Virus record (IMG/VR): IMGVR_UViG_3300003629_000010
Coordinates: 1-30,030 of that record
Length of the DNA stretch: 30,030 bases
Strand: one strand, 5' to 3'
Source of the DNA: a virus
Shown: one piece after another, positions 28,138-30,030 of the stretch
Layout: each line of letters opens with the position of its first letter
Numbering within the stretch: the first letter of the stretch is position 1
Translations under genes and position numbers: made by a program
The notes under the pieces: generated by a model
Seen by the model: the letters and a program-made list of their open reading frames with translations, nothing else
What the model was told of the DNA's origin: nothing
The model's database searches: none

Positions 28138-28668
28138 ATGGTAGATTATTATATACAGGCGACAGGAAGTATCGGAGGTCTGACAGAACAGACGTTAGAA
28201 TATGATTTGAAATTGATTCAAAACCTTGATGACGGCGGGCAGATTCCAACGTACAGTATTGCATTGGATAAACCTGAGAACGCTCAAAACCTTGCTTTTG
28301 AAGGTAAGACACGTGAAACACCTATTGAATGGGTTATTTACGATGACGGCACTGATAAAAGTAGAGGTACGTATGCAGCGTCTGACATTGATGACCCAAG
28401 AATCACAAGTACTAATGAAGCAGGTGATACAATAGTTAAAACTGTTTATGAGCAAGTTGTTTACGTTAACAGGTATATTCAAACCGCTGCTTTCGGCGCA
28501 AGCTGGAAATTGTTTGGAGGACGTTTTGACACTCCAGACCAAGGGGATGACCCTGACAGTCCGCCGGGTACTTCTGTAGTCCTTGAAGAGTTGACTACAC
28601 GTGAGACAGCGGAGAATCCGTTACGTGCTGAAGGAAGTATGAAGCTTGCATGGGGAGAGGTGATTTAA
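28138..28668 (+). CDS. Distal tail protein candidate
   Basis: This encodes 176 residues starting MVDYYIQATGSIGGLTEQTL. It follows the tape measure and precedes the tail tip gene, the usual place of the distal tail protein (Dit) that closes the tube end and forms the hub. It is beta-rich with YVNRYIQTAAFGASWKLFGG and GSMKLAWGEVI phrases. No specific Dit motif is certain. The gap to the next gene is three bases. Confidence 0.66.
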   Translation: MVDYYIQATGSIGGLTEQTLEYDLKLIQNLDDGGQIPTYSIALDKPENAQNLAFEGKTRETPIEWVIYDDGTDKSRGTYAASDIDDPRITSTNEAGDTIVKTVYEQVVYVNRYIQTAAFGASWKLFGGRFDTPDQGDDPDSPPGTSVVLEELTTRETAENPLRAEGSMKLAWGEVI

Positions 28669-28671
28669 AAA

Positions 28672-30030
28672 ATGAGTAATATTTACAGATTGGTTTACAC
28701 TGATTCAAGCGGTACTTCTCACGTGTTAGGTGTTTCTGGCACAGGTAAAACTGATTTGCCGGGTTCAAGCCCTGACGCAGAGTACAGTATTAACAATGCA
28801 AGTCTTGACCGTAAGCTTCGTGACCCGAATGTTTTGAAGATTAGAGGTGAGTCAAGTCTTCTTGGCAATATTCCTTTAACTAAGTCGGAGTTTGACGGCG
28901 ATGAACCTGAACTGTTTTGGCAGGGATGGGATGAAACAAACAGCGAGTGGTTTAACGAGTTCCGTGGCTACGCTGAAAGCCGTGGAAGCATCAATCAGGA
29001 CGGAGAGTTTGCTGTTAAACTGTACAGCCACATGAAGTACTTGGCTGAGAGAGAGATAAGTGTAAGTGTTTCAAGTCTTACAAGTCTTGACAGTATTTTA
29101 GAGCAGGGACTGCCTTCTGACTACGTTGTTGAGGTTCCAAGCGATGTCACTCCGGTAGAATTGGCGGATTACAGTATAAGCGACCAAGGACAAGTGTTTT
29201 TCCGTGAACTGACTCGTCCGTACGAGTACACTCTTGCATTTACAGGTGAGGTTGACACTAACGGTAATAATATTGTAAGGTATCAGCCTTTAGGTTACGG
29301 AGGAATCCTTGAAACAATTACAGGTAAACGTGACAGCGTTGACGGAGACCTTGATGGTTTGTTCAAGGAGTGGGAGAAAGCGGATACTAAAAACGTTGTT
29401 AACAAGTTCCGTGTTGAAGCGGTTGACCCGTCCGGCAACAAGATTGAGGAAACTGTCACTGATTCATCAAGTATAAGTGAGTACGGTGAACGGTTTGACA
29501 GCATCAGCATTGATTATCCTTTGAGCGGTGCGTCTGATGCACAGGAAATAGGTAATTCGTTGTTGAATCCTCAGCCGGGAGAGGGTGGAAAGGTTAGAAT
29601 CCCTCGTATTGACGGTGACTTGACTAACGGTACGTTTGAGGTCATTGACAGTCAGAGAAATATTGATGACGCATTTACATGTGTTAAACAGAAAAGCTTT
29701 TACCCTGAGAACACTACTTACTTGACTTTCGAGTTTGAAGGTCCGGAAGAGGCTCAGGCGCAGAAGAATGTTGACATCAGGAATGAACGCGCAAGTCTAA
29801 GTACGGTTAACCAGCAGAATCTTGGAAGCACAACGTTTTCAGGTACGACCGGCGGCGACACAAGCAACGCTGAAAGAGACCCGAACGACAACGGTGTTGA
29901 AGGGAATACAAGTAACGCTCAGAGAGACCCGAACGACAACGGAATCACAATCGGTACTGAGAACGGTCAAAACATTAACGTTGTAGACGAGAGAAGAGAC
30001 AGCTTTGACACAACTATCCCTAACAGCGAA
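28672..30030 (+). CDS. Tail tip / baseplate hub-like protein, N-terminal part (continues at 100-663)
   Basis: The frame starts at ATG 28672 and is open to the contig end, continuing in frame from base 100 to 663 (about 640 residues in all). It starts MSNIYRLVYTDSSGTSHVLG. The first 400 residues are mixed alpha/beta with a hub-like layout (FRGYAESRGSINQDGEFAVK, IRYQPLGYGG-like strands), consistent with gp27/gp44-type tail hubs. A short duplicated phrase N-A-[EQ]-R-D-P-N-D-N-G lies near 29868-29941. It would form the adsorption tip of the tail. The family assignment is from position and general shape. Confidence 0.75.
   Translation, partial: MSNIYRLVYTDSSGTSHVLGVSGTGKTDLPGSSPDAEYSINNASLDRKLRDPNVLKIRGESSLLGNIPLTKSEFDGDEPELFWQGWDETNSEWFNEFRGYAESRGSINQDGEFAVKLYSHMKYLAEREISVSVSSLTSLDSILEQGLPSDYVVEVPSDVTPVELADYSISDQGQVFFRELTRPYEYTLAFTGEVDTNGNNIVRYQPLGYGGILETITGKRDSVDGDLDGLFKEWEKADTKNVVNKFRVEAVDPSGNKIEETVTDSSSISEYGERFDSISIDYPLSGASDAQEIGNSLLNPQPGEGGKVRIPRIDGDLTNGTFEVIDSQRNIDDAFTCVKQKSFYPENTTYLTFEFEGPEEAQAQKNVDIRNERASLSTVNQQNLGSTTFSGTTGGDTSNAERDPNDNGVEGNTSNAQRDPNDNGITIGTENGQNINVVDERRDSFDTTIPNSE
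29932..30030. repeat. Terminal direct repeat, right copy (circular closure)
   Basis: Identical to bases 1-99. With the overlap removed the genome is 29,931 bp. Confidence 0.93.

Overview
The window is a complete or nearly complete circular genome of a tailed archaeal virus. Bases 1-99 are repeated exactly at 29932-30030, so the contig closes on itself at 29,931 bp, and one tail gene runs across the junction. Archaeal signals are consistent: TTTATAAA-type TATA boxes sit 27-29 bp before leaderless ATG starts, or about 45-48 bp before starts that have an AGGTGA-type Shine-Dalgarno (SD) site; oligo-T terminators end gene blocks; tRNA genes lack an encoded CCA. The proteins are strongly acidic and the base composition is moderately low in GC, which suggests a halophilic archaeon (haloarchaeon or nanohaloarchaeon). 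The exact host cannot be read from the sequence. No integrase, DNA polymerase, CRISPR array or methyltransferase was recognised.

Layout (all genes on + except one HNH gene): 1-663 is the end of the tail-tip protein. 695-1621 holds three small unknown genes, one with two membrane segments. 1669-2952 is the portal, which lies away from the other packaging and head genes. 3038-6564 holds two PD-(D/E)XK nucleases (one Cas4-like with an iron-sulfur cysteine set), a small zinc ribbon and unknown genes. 6565-7418 carries no long gene; it contains tRNA-Ala(TGC), tRNA-Asp(GTC), tRNA-Thr(TGT), hairpins, promoters and one copy of a dispersed repeat. 7419-9289 holds small early genes, including a paralogous pair and an AbrB-like regulator. 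9289-12285 is a large primase-superfamily 3 helicase. 12286-12682 is non-coding and holds a candidate structured RNA. 12683-13629 holds a ribbon-helix-helix regulator and small genes.

The morphogenesis block follows: TerS-like protein (13736), unknown (14211), TerL (14500), HNH nuclease (15900-16559, minus), zinc-finger protein (16738), prohead protease with acidic scaffold-like tail (17039), major capsid protein (18932), small structural genes, an 819-residue beta-propeller protein (21215), connector and neck proteins (24068, 24721), tail terminator candidate (25277), tail tube (25778), tail assembly chaperones with a -1 frameshift site (26723-27276), a short tape measure (27308), distal tail protein (28138) and tail tip (28672 across the junction to 663). 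The order indicates a short-tailed siphovirus.

The most interesting features are: a 94-nt structured element present twice, each copy with a TATA box at identical spacing; a dispersed element of about 50 bp present four times; no GATC and no CTAG seen anywhere; a GGGAAAC frameshift site in the tail chaperone gene; and a seven-bladed propeller protein fused to about 16 short repeats.
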